Assembly: GCA_036346255.1 (NCBI GenBank)
Contig: CM070619.1
Coordinates: 27,968,342 to 28,032,341, forward strand
Direction: 5' to 3'
Length of the DNA: 64,000 nucleotides
From: Ampelocalamus luodianensis
Taxonomy: Eukaryota > Streptophyta > Magnoliopsida > Poales > Poaceae
Below the pieces are notes generated by a model. The model was not told the origin of the DNA and made no database searches. It saw only the letters and a list, made by a program, of their open reading frames with translations. This document shows positions 44,776 through 56,210 of the stretch, piece after piece. How positions within the stretch are numbered: the stretch's first letter is position 1; every line of letters begins with the position of its first letter. A program made the translations under genes and the position numbers.

Positions 44776-45623
44776 GGGATTGAGCTTGCCTTGCTCAACT
44801 TGAGCCTCATCTCCATGGGAACGTGGCAGGGATTGCAATCTACCATATCGCTCTTCTCAAGAATTTTGAGCGCGTATGCAGGTTGGTTCAACGTGATACA
44901 GCCATCGAACTGGTGCACTTCGATGCCGAGATAGAAACTAAGTAGGCCGAGATCACTCATTTTGAATGAGCTTTTCATCTCCCTTTTGAACTTGGCAATC
45001 TCCTGAGTGTCGGTGCCCATGATAATGAGGTCATCGACGTAGATGCCTACCATGTACACCGCATATTCTGATGCACTCCGCTGGAACTCGAGCGATAGCA
45101 AACAGTTATCAAGCTTGGCGTTCCACGCTCTCGGCGCTTGCTTCAAACCATAGAGGGCCTTATGGAACCTCAACACCTTCTGCTCGCGGCCCTCGACCTC
45201 AAAATCGAGAGGTTGGGCGATGTAGACCTCCTTATCAAGCTCCCCATTGAGGAACGCCGATTTGACGTACATGTGGTGCACTAGCCATCCCTCGTGTGCA
45301 GCAAGCGCGATCAGTAAGTGCACAGACTCAAGACGGGCCACCGGCATGAACACCTCCTCGTAGTCGACGCCCTGGTGCTGCACATAACCCTTTGCCATGA
45401 GGCAGGCCTTGTGCTTAATAATAGCGCCGTGGGAGTTCTTCGCCTTGAATACCCACTTCAAGCTGATGGGACGATGACTCATCGGGAGGTCGACGAGGTC
45501 CCATGTGTCATTCTCCTCGATGGAACACATCTCCCCGAGCATCGCCTTGCGCCAGCACTGGTGTTGTTCCACCTCAACGAACGTGGCTGGCTCCTCGACG
45601 GCCATGAGATGCAGCTCATCCAT
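44776..45623 (-). pseudogene. Copia 1 reverse transcriptase (RVT_2), truncated
   Basis: This near-continuous frame reads MCSIEENDTWDLVDLP, SLKWVFKAKNSHGAIIKHKA, GVDYEEVFMPVARLESVHLL, LNGELDKEVYIAQP, LYGLKQAPRAWNAKLD, then the catalytic IYVDDLIIMG (YVDD codons 45030-45041) and DLGLLSFYLGIEV. These are the standard copia RVT_2 landmarks. The catalytic Asp pair is intact. The frame continues a short way into LINE sequence at the junction. Confidence 0.88.
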
Positions 45624-45953
45624 GTCGAGCTCCTAAGCAGTGGTCGTGTCATACACGTTGGGCACGGTTTGGAAGGGATGTAGCCTGTCATCGTCGGCGT
45701 CGAGCATGGCCGAGGTGTCAATGGGCGGTGAAACGAATTCCAACCCACCTTGTGCCATGGGTGTAGACGTTCTCCCTGCTACTCTGGATGCCAATGTTAG
45801 CAGCTCAGGGTTGGGCGCGCGACTCGGTACTACTGGTGTCGACGGCTCATCACTCTCGTGCATTGTGGGGTTGCCACGCACAGCACCTGCTATAGGATAT
45901 ATGGTATACTTGACAGTAAATGTCTCACCAGAGTTAGCCGTAGCTGCATTTCC

Positions 45954-46636
45954 CTACACACCCCAGTCCCACTGTGCTACCTCGTCGAAGACAACATCAC
46001 GCGTCACGTGCACGCGCTTGCTGATGGGGTTGTAGACACGATACGCCTTGGTGCCGGGCTCATAGCCGATGAACACCATCGGCGTGCTCCTGTCATCAAG
46101 TTTCTTTAGGTGCGACTTCATCACCTTGACGTCCACGATGCAACCGAAGGTGTGGAGAAAATGCAATGGAGGTTGTGCGCCATACCACGCTTCGTATGGT
46201 GTCATGCCCTCGACACTGCTGGTTGGGGTTTGGTTCAGGATGAACACGACCGTCATCATCGCCTCACCCCAAAACATCCCTTGTGTGCTCTTGGCCTTCA
46301 TCATGCTATGAGCCATGGCTACCACCGTCTGGTTCCGGTGCTCGACGATGCTATTCTGCTATGGGGAGTATGGCACTGTGAGGTGCCGCTGGATGGTGCG
46401 ATCAGCACAGTACTCACCGAACTCAATTGACATGAACTCACCGCCGCGATCAATGCAGAGGATGCGCAGCTTGCGCCCGGTTTCCACCTCAATGCTAGTC
46501 TGGAAATGCTTGATTGCCGCCAGAGCCTTGTCAAGACCAACCACATGTAGCGGCTGAGGTCGTCGACGAGGAGCAAAAAATATTTCTTCTCACCTAGTGT
46601 GGCCGACGCGATGGGGCCACAGAGATCGCTGTGCAC
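45954..46636 (-). pseudogene. Copia 1 integrase core, frameshifted
   Basis: Minus frames read HSDLCGPIASATLGEKKYFL and LLVDDLSRYMWL (first catalytic Asp region), LRILCIDRGGEFMS (second Asp), a C-terminal part MAHSMMKAKSTQGMFWGEAM, VFILNQTPTSSVEGMTPYEAW, and GCIVDVKVMKSHLKKLDDRS. A frame change near 46520-46560 and another near 46330 separate the pieces; a stop replaces part of the ENG...RN helix. Confidence 0.85.
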
Positions 46637-46669
46637 CAGATCGAGGACGTGCTCCGCATGGTACTTCGC

Positions 46670-47340
46670 CTATTCCAGGAACAAGGTGCGTCGTTGCTTG
46701 CCGACGAGGCAGCTGTCGCAAATCTGGTTGACATGATCAATTTGCAACAACCCGCGCACCATGCTGCATTGTACCAGCTTCCGCAGCGCCTGGAAGTTTA
46801 GGTACTCATATAACCTGGCATGCCATCGCCACTCATCGTCGCCGCGCCGTGCAGACAGGCAGATCGGTTGTGCAATGCTGAGGGTGAGCACATAGAGCTA
46901 GTTACGAGTGCAGTTTACCCGCGCAAGTATGCGATGCTGCTGGTCGCGAATCATGAGCACGCCGTCCTGGATGAGTGTCTGGTAGTCGTTCTCATCCAGC
47001 TGTCCGAGGTTCACTATCTTGCTGCGTAGTCATGGAATATAGTACACCCCATCAGCGCATGGTGCTCCTCGTTCTGGCAGATGAACAGGACATTGCCACG
47101 CCCGCGTATATCCACCACCGAACCGTCGCCGAACTTGACGGAGCCGATGATGCTCTCGTCCATCTCCGCAAAGCTTGCTTGGCACCCGAACATGTGATTG
47201 CTAGCGTCGGTGTCTAGGTACCAAGCATCGTTGTGGGCGTCCTCCTTGCACCCTAGATGCACTTGCACGTGCACCTCATTGAGCACCACGTCAGTACCTG
47301 CGCCCATGGATGCTTTGGTGAGCGCGCACACCTGCGCCAT
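46670..47340 (-). pseudogene. Copia 1 protease and GAG-pre-integrase domain
   Basis: The protease reads DAWYLDTDASNHMFG at about 47190-47235: the usual D-(S/T)-G-A active site has Asp in place of Gly, which should abolish activity. Downstream VKFGDGSVVDIRGRGNVLFI is the flap-side strand. The pre-integrase part reads DEWRWHARLYEYLNFQALRKL and DSCLVGKQRRT (46670-46891), matching the H-x-R-L-x-H-x-N...C-x2-C-x-x-GK motif except that the second conserved His is Tyr and the C-x2-C is D-S-C. Confidence 0.82.
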
Positions 47341-47448
47341 GAGAAATGCAGGCTCGTCGTCGTCCGCTTGCGTCAGGTGGGCCTACTCGGTATGCTTCGG
47401 CTTGCGATAGTCCCTAGAGTAATGCCTGTACTTGTCATAGTTGTAGCA

Positions 47449-48167
47449 CTAAACCTGCGACATATTACGGTGCACACCGGACGAACCACCGTTCTTGCTG
47501 TCGTGTCTGCCTTTGTCGTGCCCATGGCCACGTGGCTTTCCACGATAACGGTTCTCACCACTGGAGGAGTCGACACCTTGCTCCCTCTTCTTGGCGTGTG
47601 CGAGCCACTCCTCTTCAGTGAGGAGCAGACGCCCACCGGAACCGCCCGAGTTGTTGCGTGTGTAGCGCTGCTCCACAGACCGAAGCTGGCCGGAGAGCTC
47701 TTCGATTGACAACGTGCTCAAGTCAATCAGTGTCTCGATCGAGATTGCCACCTGTGTATACCTGGTGACACAACACGTAGGAATTTCTTGACTACTTTTT
47801 CATCTTCCAACATGTCGCCTAGGATCCAGAGATTGTTGATGAGTCTCGTGATCCTCATGGAGAAGTCGTCCACTGGCTCACCACCCTTGAATTCGATATC
47901 CTCGAACTCCTTGCAAAGCTTCTGTGCATTCACCTTGCGGACGCGCTCGACGCCCATCCTCATCGCCTTCATGGCGTCCCACGCCAGCTTGGCCATGTCC
48001 TTCACCGCCAGCGTGGACAGCATGTTCGGCGACACCACACAGAGGATGGCGGACAGCGCCAGTCTGTCGTCGCGGTAGTCGGCGTTGCCAGGTTCGATCA
48101 CTCCCATAGGCCTTGTGCCTGCAAGTTCACCCTCATCACAAGAGCCCAATCGGTGTAGTTCATTCAC
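47449..48167 (-). pseudogene. Copia 1 Gag (UBN2)
   Basis: The frame reads DYRDDRLALSAILCVVSPNM, DMAKLAWDAMKAMRMGVERV, LCKEFEDIEFKGGEPVDDFS and LGDMLEDEKVVKKFLRVVSP, a UBN2-type copia Gag. After a frame change at about 47740 it continues IETLIDLSTLSIEELSGQLR. A zinc knuckle is not clean: the expected C-x2-C near 47440-47460 carries a stop. The wording resembles the TR-GAG Gag (DYDQDRRALDALIAAVPPEM; STMSIEEAIGRLK), so the two families are related. Confidence 0.85.
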
Positions 48168-48391
48168 ATCAGCGTGGGGTAGACCACCAATCCCCCCGTC
48201 TCCCTTACCACCTGCTACACCAGGATCTCTTGGCCGTTGTTGCTGTCGGATCCAATCTCGTGACCGCCATTGCCGCCGCGAGAAGTGTTGCCGTCGCCTT
48301 GTACCCTATCTTGGGGAGGAGACCTGGTAGGAGAACGTGAACCGTCGTGCGCCATCGCCAAGGATCAAAGCTACTCGACTTTGATACCAAT

Positions 48392-48760
48392 TGTCAGCCG
48401 CGCCGGTGTCTACTACTCATGTGAACGCCCGAATGCGTGGACACAAAATGCTCATTGTCAAGACACAAGACACAGGAATTTTTGTGCTGCTCCAAAAATG
48501 CCACAGCGTTTTCCTATTTTTTTTCTCTCCTTTTATTCTGATAAAAAAGCCACATACATGCAACTAATAGCTCTGATGCGCTACTAGTAACTCCACGCAC
48601 ATAACGTGCCCACTAGCGCCATCCTGTGACTAGCACATAACTAGCGCATGAACTCAGCCATAGCGGAAGCACTCAATGTGCACGGCACTAATGCAAAACA
48701 AAAAATGGAAAACGTTACCAGTAATAAACACAAGAAAACTGCTCACAGGATTAATCAACA
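48392..48760 (-). mobile_element. Copia 1 5' LTR
   Basis: A 369-bp segment from TGTCAGCCGC to TTAATCAACA (TG...CA on either strand). Its right edge coincides with the start of a host-like exon (GTGTATTGG at 48761), so GTGTA is the probable target duplication; the left copy was not found. No second LTR of this family lies in the window. Confidence 0.72.
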
Positions 48761-48874
48761 GTGTATTGGCGGTACTTTAAGAAATATGAGGAAGATCTTG
48801 ATTGTGCTTTCCATCCTGAACACTGCAAACTTGCTGGCTTGGACGACTACCAGCGGCTAGTCCCTAAACAAAAG

Positions 48875-50320
48875 GTATACATGTGTGTTATAGTCTATAC
48901 TTAAATTTTATGTAGGGCTATTAATTTCAGTGTTCAGTTTTTAAATTTGTAGCGTTACACACATTGCCAAATTTTCAGTTAAAAGGTTCATGATGTTATG
49001 AGTATTGTTGTTTATACTATACCATGTTGTTCATACTTTATCGGAGTTCCATATGTAGGTTGTTGATGTTTCCTCGGTGATCAGTGCTGGTAACTGGAGA
49101 TGCTACCAGTCAATTTCAGTTTCATGTTTCATAGTCTGATATATTAATTGGTTTCACCTAGTCTGGTCGAGTATGGTCACGCACTCTCTCAGTCTGGTTG
49201 AATCAATGTTTCTCATTGCTAGAAGTCTCACTTGTTTGGTAATTGCTGAGTATGGCTGAGTTCTGTTGCTTCTAAACCTTATGCATATACCAATGTTTTT
49301 GCATGAAATTTGTTTATTTGCCTAGATGTGACTGTAATCTATCTAGAACATGGTACATCCATTGTCCTTGTTTTCCGAAAAGTCGGCTTTATCTTGGTAT
49401 ATGTCTTGCCTTTTGGGGTCCAAACCACTAAAAAGGATTAAAAAACAGCAAAATACTACTTGCTGTGACAATGACATGTCGGGTGCTGGTCCATATATTC
49501 TCAATGATACAATGAGTGGTATCATCTAAACATGCATTGTTGACCGAGGGATGAACAAGAAATTCCCTTTTTATTTAGTAGAATTTCCCGTTTTATTTAC
49601 TTGAGGAATAGGAAGACAGACAATAACCTTTTCCCTTAAGAGACTGAACTTTCCCATGTTTGAACAGTATTATGTAACAACTGTGCACCACGTTATTTTT
49701 CACCATTGCCATTCTTCGTTGAGCTTATCATCTTTCTTGTGATGATGGGCAATATTGTTAGATTAGATTAATTGGTTTGAGACTGTGGTTCTTTTAATTA
49801 TTTCGGAATTATTCACATCCAAAAACAATGTTATGTCATGGTATTTTTCCACCCTTGCTCTTGCTAGCTTATAGCAAGTAGGAAAACCATAACATATGCA
49901 TCCTGCATCCATGTCTTATATCTGTTCCTGAAAGTTTGCACCTCTACATAGTGATAGAGTACATGCATGCATTTTTTTCTTTTTTCTTCTTTTTGTTGTT
50001 GATAGTCGTTCTTGAAAGAAATTCTGAGGACATGTTGGTACGGCTGTCGTTTTCCTACCTTCCTTTATTTCTATTGCTTTTAGATTTCTGAATGCAACTT
50101 CTGTCTGACTTTATTTTTCTACTGGGTTTGCGTCTAGCAGAATTTGTTTTTCTAGTGGATATGCACCCTGTTTTGCTAAATTGTTGTACTTCTGCTGACT
50201 TTTTCCCAACAATAATCAAATCAATATCATTATTTTCAGCTTCAGGTCCACACTTGAATTTAATTTTGTAGCTTATTCACAAATTAATCTGCTGCTTTCC
50301 TTTTCTTGTTTTGCTTGCAG
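48875..50320 (+). other. Intron of the host-like gene
   Basis: Starts GTATAC after CAAAAG and ends TTGCTTGCAG. It is T-rich with a polypyrimidine tract before the acceptor, and shows no ORF over 60 codons and no recognisable transposon. It looks like normal plant intron sequence. Confidence 0.6.
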
Positions 50321-50369
50321 CTTTTCGAGTATGTCAGCTTTGAAGACTACCGTTAACATTTAGTAGCTA

Positions 50370-50374
50370 TCCCA
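50370..50374. repeat. Target-site duplication TCCCA of copia 3 (left copy)
   Basis: TCCCA precedes TGTTTGATCTC at 50375 and follows CCAACA at 56597 (right copy 56598-56602). Confidence 0.9.
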
Positions 50375-50976
50375 TGTTTGATCTCTTCTTGTTTTGCACT
50401 GGGGTTTAGATCAGAGAGAGAGAGAGAGAGGAGAGGAGAGGGAGTACCGTCCGATTGCGTGGAGGAGGAGCCGGCCATGGCGCGGCAGCGGCGGTCGTGG
50501 AAGAAGAAGACGGTGGCGGCGGTCCGGATCCGGTGACGGTGACGGTGAAGCTTCTCGTCGCTCACTGCGCCCCGGAGATCGGTCTAGGGTTTCGGTGTAG
50601 GTGGGGTGTGCGGCTCGAGGCCAACCTCGTAACTAGAGCCGCGGCCCCCCCCTTTATATATGCTTGTGCGACGGGGCCCACCGGCCAATAGATGGTGGCG
50701 CCCGATCGAAGCGCGGATCAAGGCCGATTAGTCGTTGGGCTGGTGGGAGGAGATCAATCAACATTCTCCCCTTGATCTCCTCTATGCTTTAACTTTTAAT
50801 TACTTTTGACTTTACTCATTCCATCACAGTTAGTGCATAGAGCATGTCTCATCGTCACGGTCAATCGCGATAGATTTAATGACTACAATACACATCTACG
50901 TTCGAAATAGTTACTTTAATCTTTTGGGCCATCTTTTAGTCCGGGAATCATAGGCTTTCCCTTAAACCCATGCCGA

Positions 50977-51207
50977 CTACATGTTCTCGAACACGTTGGG
51001 TGGTAAGCCTTTAGTAAGCGGATCCGCTAGCATCTTTGCGGTACTTATATGCTCAAGACTTATAATTTGATCCCGAACTTTATCTTTCACAACATAGTAC
51101 TTTATGTCAATGTGTTTGGGCACCACTTGACTTATTGTTGTGGGCATACGTTCTGCGGGTTCATTATCGCGATACAACTTAAGTGGTCTATTGATGTCGT
51201 CAACCAC
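50977..51207 (-). pseudogene. Copia 3 RNase H C-terminal part
   Basis: The frame reads LKLYRDNEPAERM, PKHIDIKYYVVKDKVRDQI and LEHISTAKMLADPLTKGLPP. This is the end of a copia RNase H, with the K-HI-I-YH/Y-V+ and AD-LTK-L landmarks. The preceding 300 bases continue the domain in broken frames. Confidence 0.85.
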
Positions 51208-51289
51208 TTTTAAGCGGGTATGAACTTCTTTAGCGAGTTCACGCCCGTAGCCTCATAACATGCTACAAACTCGGCATACATTGTGGGCG

Positions 51290-52834
51290 ATGTAGTGACG
51301 GTTTGCTTTGAGCTTTTCCACGATATAGCTCCTCCGGTGAGTGAACACATATCCGGATGTAGACTTTCTATCATCTCCGCAAAATCGAATCAGTATACCC
51401 CACTATATGGAGTGAATCGATCTTACGTATGTCATCATGAGGCCTTTTGTTCCTTGCAAATAACGCAAGACTTTCTTTATCAATTTCAATGTTCTATTCG
51501 GGATTGCTCACGGAATCGCCAAATAACCGGTAACAAGCGCTAAGTCGTAGCGCGTACACACTTGAGCATCTTGCAAGCTTCCGGCAAGTGAAGCATATGG
51601 AACCGATTTCATTTGATCGAGCTCGTCTTGGTTCTGGGGCATTGAAAATCCCCATATCTGTAAGCCCTTGACTATAGGTGCGGTGAAGGACTACATTTAT
51701 GCATACAAAATTTCTTTAAGACTTTCTCTATGTATGTCTTTTGTGACAGTCCCAATATCCCCTTGTTTCTATCCGGTGAATTTGATCCCTAGAACGAACG
51801 AAGCTTCACCAAGATCTTTCATATCAAAGTTTGAGGACAAAAACTTCTTTGTCTCCGATGTGATGACATCACTACTAGCTAGTAGAATATCATCCACATA
51901 CGAGGATTAGGAAGATAAACTTTCCATCTTTAAACTTTGCATAAACACAATTGTCCTCTACATTTTCTTTAAACCCAAATTTTCTTATTATCTTGTCAAA
52001 CTTCAAGTACCACTGTCTTGAAGCTTGCTTTAACTCATAAATCGATTTCTTTAGCGGCATCCCATTCTTTCATTTCCTTCCACGACAAAACCTTTCGGTT
52101 GTGCCATGTAAATATTTTCCTCCAAATCCCCATTAAGAAATCCGTCTTTACATCCATCGATGTAACTCTAAATCATAATGTGCTACTAATGCCATTATGA
52201 TTACGAAGAATCTTTACATGAGGCGGAGAAAAGGTCTCATTGTAATCAATCCCTTCTCTTTGCGTAAAGCCTTTTGCCACAAGTCGCGCTTTGTATCTTT
52301 CTACATTCCCTTGGGAGTCAAGCTTTGTCTTGTAGACCCATTCTGACCCTCTTTGTTTTGGCTCCTTTAGGAATAATTTCCAAGTCCTAGACTTTATTAG
52401 TCTTCATGGACCTCATCTCCTCTTCCATGGCCTCAAGCCATTTTGAGAATTTTAAGCTTCTCATGGCTTCTTCAAATGAGATGGGATCATCCTCCATTTG
52501 AAATTCCTCTGTATGATAAATCGATAATCATCGAAATAGTGATCTTCTTACTCTTTGAGACCTCCTCGGGGCCTCCTCATTTGGTACATCTTCATTTGAG
52601 GCTTTGTTGCTCCCCCCATCGTGGCAATGGGTTCTATAGGATCTGAAGAGCAGGTTCCTCATTCTCATTCATTATTGCCACGGGAGGAACAATAACAGTC
52701 TTGGCACCACGATGTCTTGCCGTCGGTGCGGCGACGGCGGTAGTGTGAAGAATGACTCTTGAATCATCGGGTGGGTGCATACACCGCTTCTCTTCAAGGT
52801 CAATCTCACGAGCTACCATACTTCCTCTCATCAT
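51290..52834 (-). pseudogene. Copia 3 reverse transcriptase, heavily broken
   Basis: YVDDILLASSDV is readable with the catalytic codons at 51889-51900, followed by FLSSNFDMKDLGEASFVLGI at 51780-51850. Upstream, broken pieces fit the N-terminal RT (KARLVAKGF-TQREGIDY region near 52250-52330 and the EAM...M-SMKTN-VW region near 52380-52520). Many single-base shifts prevent a continuous frame. Confidence 0.8.
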
Positions 52835-52982
52835 TTCATCCTCTAAGAAGACAGCGTGTCTCGTTTCTACAAACTTTGTATATCTGCGGGCGGTAGAAGC
52901 GAAAACCTTTTGACTTTCGGGGTAGCCAATGAAATGGCAACTTCATTTGGGATCAAGCTTCCCAAGGTTTGGGTTAAATACT

Positions 52983-53740
52983 TTAGCCTCGTGGGACTCC
53001 CCACACACGCAAGTGGTTTAGTGAGGAACTCTCCATCCACAACTCGTGCGGTGTTTTGGGCACCGACTTACTAGGCACTCTGTTGAGAATATGAATGGCG
53101 GTTTTCAACGCCTCCATCCATAGACTCAATGGCGGTGTGGAATAGCTCATCATGCTTCGCACCATATCCATCGAGTGCAGTTTGCGTCTTTCATTCTCCA
53201 TTTTTTGAGGTTAGCCGGTGTAGAATCTTTGGGCCACTATACCATTTTCCTTTAAAACCTTGCAAAGGTCCAGAACTTGTCCATATGGGGTATGTCGACC
53301 GTAGTACTCCCACGATCGAGATCGGACTATCTTAATCTTTAAATCGTGTTGATTTTCAACTTGACCTTAAATATCTTGAATTTATCAAGGCTTCATTTCT
53401 TTCTTTGATTGGATAAATATATCCATAACGGAGTAATCATGCGTGAATGTTATGAGCGAGTCATATCCATCCACACTTTTCACGGAAAAGGACCACAAAT
53501 ATCTGTGTGAATAATTTGTAGAATTCTGTGCTTCTTTTGGCGTCTTTCTTAATTTTCTTTACATATTTTCCTTTAATGCGTCTCTGCATTGTTCTAAATC
53601 TGAGAACTCTAGTGGAGGAAGAATATCATTCTTAACTAGTCTTTCTATTCCCCCTCGAAATATGGCCTAAGCAGCGATTGCCATAATTTCGACGACGCAT
53701 CTAGAGTTCTCTTTCGTTTCTGTTTACATTCGTGAGCGAG
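52983..53740 (-). pseudogene. Copia 3 integrase, broken
   Basis: The clearest part (52983-53201) reads DMVRSMMSYSTPPLSLWMEA, LKTAIHILNRVPSKSVPKTP and HELWMESSSLNHLRVWG, the C-terminal half of a copia integrase core. The region 53200-53740 holds shorter pieces of the core and pre-integrase domain in changing frames. Confidence 0.8.
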
Positions 53741-53746
53741 ATTCAT

Positions 53747-54607
53747 TCACTTTCTCGTCTGCGATGTTCCCATTATCGCATCGACATTCACATCATCATA
53801 TAATGATAACAAATAAAGCTCATTTTGTAAGATGGCAAGACCAACACATTTTTTATTGAACATTATTTCACACTTGCCATTTCCAAAATGACAATCATAA
53901 CCATCATTGTCCAAACATGAAACACTAATCAAATTCCTCTGTAAGGAGGGAACATAAGGAACATCTCTAAGTAAGAGAGTGAAGCCATCAGCTAGCTCTA
54001 ATGAAAGATCGCCAACAGCTTCAACTTCAGCTTGGACTCCATTTGCGACTTTAATGCATCTTTCTTTTCTTTGCGTATTCCTCGTCGAACGGAATCCCTG
54101 CATATTATTAGCAACATGAACAGTTGCACCTGAATCAATCCACCAAGTAGATTTTGAATATTGTACATACAGGGACTCATTTATGAAGGTAATAATGTCC
54201 TCACCTTTCTTTGACATAATCATTTTCAAGAAATCAGGACAATCTTTCTTGTAATGTCCCTTTTTCTTGCAATGAAGGCACTGATCTTTTTCTACTGCAA
54301 ACTTATTCTGTTGAGGCTGATGGACATGGGCTTTTCCCTTGTTCCTTGAGGAGAAGTTACTATTGAAGTTCTTTTTCTTGTTGTCCTTCACATAGTTGAT
54401 AGAACCACCATGTGAGGATTTAAATCTTTCCTCCTCTTGCACACACATAGCTATGCACTTTTCTAAGTCCCATTTCTCGGGTTGCATATTGTAGTTGACA
54501 ACAAAGGTGTCAAACTTTTCCGGCAAGGAAGCAAAAATCAAATGAATTAGGAACTCATCCTTGAGAGCCAAATCCATTGGTTTAAGCTTGGATGCCAAGT
54601 TGCTCAT
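53747..54607 (-). CDS. Copia 3 Gag (middle and knuckle) and protease, longest open frame of the element
   Basis: A 286-codon open frame. Residues 1-60: DLALKDEFLIHLIFASLPEK and FVVNYNMQPEKWDLEKCIAM (UBN2_2 Gag). Residues about 110-125: CLHCKKKGHYKKDC, a perfect CCHC knuckle. Residues about 155-170: WWIDSGATVHVANN, the D-S-G-A protease active site. Then the protease body, VANGVQAEVEAVGDLSLEL and LRDVPYVPSLQRNLISVSCL, and the start of the pre-integrase domain. The first Gag residues lie further right (54837-55052, LKGDNYGELKKKIDLAFILA) across a stop and frame change, so the full polyprotein is not made. Confidence 0.82.
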   Translation of the reverse strand: MSNLASKLKPMDLALKDEFLIHLIFASLPEKFDTFVVNYNMQPEKWDLEKCIAMCVQEEERFKSSHGGSINYVKDNKKKNFNSNFSSRNKGKAHVHQPQQNKFAVEKDQCLHCKKKGHYKKDCPDFLKMIMSKKGEDIITFINESLYVQYSKSTWWIDSGATVHVANNMQGFRSTRNTQRKERCIKVANGVQAEVEAVGDLSLELADGFTLLLRDVPYVPSLQRNLISVSCLDNDGYDCHFGNGKCEIMFNKKCVGLAILQNELYLLSLYDDVNVDAIMGTSQTRK

Positions 54608-54836
54608 ACTTAGTATGTGCTCTCTTATGCCACCTTGAGTACCTTTCTGTCACAAGTCGCTTAATCAGTTTGTGTAGCGTATGTCTTTGAAGAGCGATGA
54701 ACCGACTCTTTATTTTCTCAAGGTACTCTGTGGAGTGTCACACTCTGCGATTGAGCCCACAATTGCGAGGCTCAATCGTGTTCTTTATCACGACTAAACA
54801 TTTTTGTTGGTTGTGGTCCATTTCTTATGCTCAAGG

Positions 54837-55052
54837 TCATAAGACATGCGTGAGGAGCATGATCCCTCTGTCTTTTACGCCAGCGATATCATCCTCATTT
54901 TGATCCCTCACTGGTGCCATAGGCTCAGTGGGACGTGCTGTAGTGAGGACCCAGTCCACCTCAGCCAAGATAAACGCTAAGTCTATCTTTTTCTTCAACT
55001 CTCCATAATTATCTCCTTTGAGAGTGGGGATCTCTCTGATACAACTCATCAA
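54837..55052 (-). pseudogene. Copia 3 Gag N-terminal fragment
   Basis: The frame reads IPTLKGDNYGELKKKIDLAF, ILAEVDWVLTTARPTEP. This is the L-G-NY-W-K-K-...A-L...D-AL pattern of copia Gag N-termini, with Trp replaced by Glu at the NYxxW position. It is separated from the 53747-54607 frame by about 230 bases in other frames. Confidence 0.75.
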
Positions 55053-55699
55053 GTTGTATCCGCCTGAAAAGGTTCAAATAAAGTGAGAACGTAACATTAA
55101 AATTATAAGCCTTATTTCCAACGTTGGTAAAAAAAATATGACATACAATTAAATCAATTTTATCTATACATTAAATCTACATCACCGTTGGGCAGAAATA
55201 GAAATAACGCATAAAAACATCAATTAAAAATTATAATATTGTTATTATCAACGTTTGTCAGAAAATAACAATATCATAAATTTCTGAAAATTATATCTAT
55301 TTTTCCAAAATTAAATTCTCCCGTTGGTTCGAATTTAATAATGAAAAAACAATCAACATTAACTTTTGCAGCGGAAACTGTAATTATTCTAAAATAATTC
55401 ACTATACAGAAGCATTATACTGTACACTTTTAATCTCTGAAAAATTAACACGTAGGTGCAAAAATTTACAGAGATTTTGGATTAAAATTCAATCAAATTC
55501 ACTCATAAAGCTTCTGAAAAACATTAAAACCCTTTTTCAGATTTACTGTTCAAAATGGCCATTTGGCCCATCTTCTTGTATTGCATGACCCTGACCACGA
55601 CCACCATCGGCCCATTAGTTTCCACGGATCTCGGCCACCAAAAGAATCCGGCGGCTCGGGCCAGCAGCGTGAACAAAGCAAAAACCCTAACCCTATCCG

Positions 55700-56210
55700 G
55701 CCGCAGCCTCCATACAACCTTCACCCGGAAAAACCGCAAGGGCGACGGCGTGCGCGCCCGCGTAGAGTGGCGGCGGCGGCCCGCAGCGCAGGAGGAGGGC
55801 GGCGCGCGCGGGAGAGGATGCGGGCGGCGGGAGGTGGCTCGCGCGGCGGCGGCGGCGTCTCGCGTGGCGGGGAGGGCCAGGCGGCAGCAGGCTCACCGGC
55901 GCTCACGGCGGCGGCGACCGCTTCGGGTGGGCGGCGACCCGCTTCGGGTGGGGCGGCGAGGAGGTGGTTCTCGCGGCGGCGGGTGGCGGCGGCGCTCGCG
56001 TGGCGGGAGGGCTGAGCGGCGCGGGCTCGCGGCCAGCTCACGGCGGCGACCGCTTCGGTGGAGGCGGCCGGCGGCGGCACTCAAAAAGCGCGCGAGCTGC
56101 GGCCGTGGACGGCGGCGGCGCGCGCCGCCGGGAGAAGCGGCGCCGCGGGCTGCGCTCACCGCGGAGCGGCGGATCGAGCGGCGGCAGCGCCGGCGGCCGT
56201 CGCGGTAAAA
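55700..56210. other. GC-rich leader of copia 3
   Basis: Very GC-rich (GCGGCGG-type) sequence between LTR and gag. All six frames stay open by composition alone and give Arg/Ala/Gly-rich peptides; none has a domain. No separate gene is supported. Confidence 0.6.

Larger units (their letters stand above)
44776..48760 (-). mobile_element. Copia element 1 (5' LTR to reverse transcriptase), 3' end missing
   Basis: The 5' LTR is at 48392-48760 (minus orientation, starts TGTTGATTAATCC at the right edge, ends GGCTGACA), with a primer site TGGTATCAAAG just inside (about 48379-48389). Gag, protease, integrase and RT follow to the left. The match stops after the RT segment PMEMRLKLSKASSIPP at about 44776, where LINE ORF1 begins. 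The simplest reading is that a 5'-truncated LINE inserted into this element; the RNase H and 3' LTR were not found to the left of the LINE. Confidence 0.8.
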
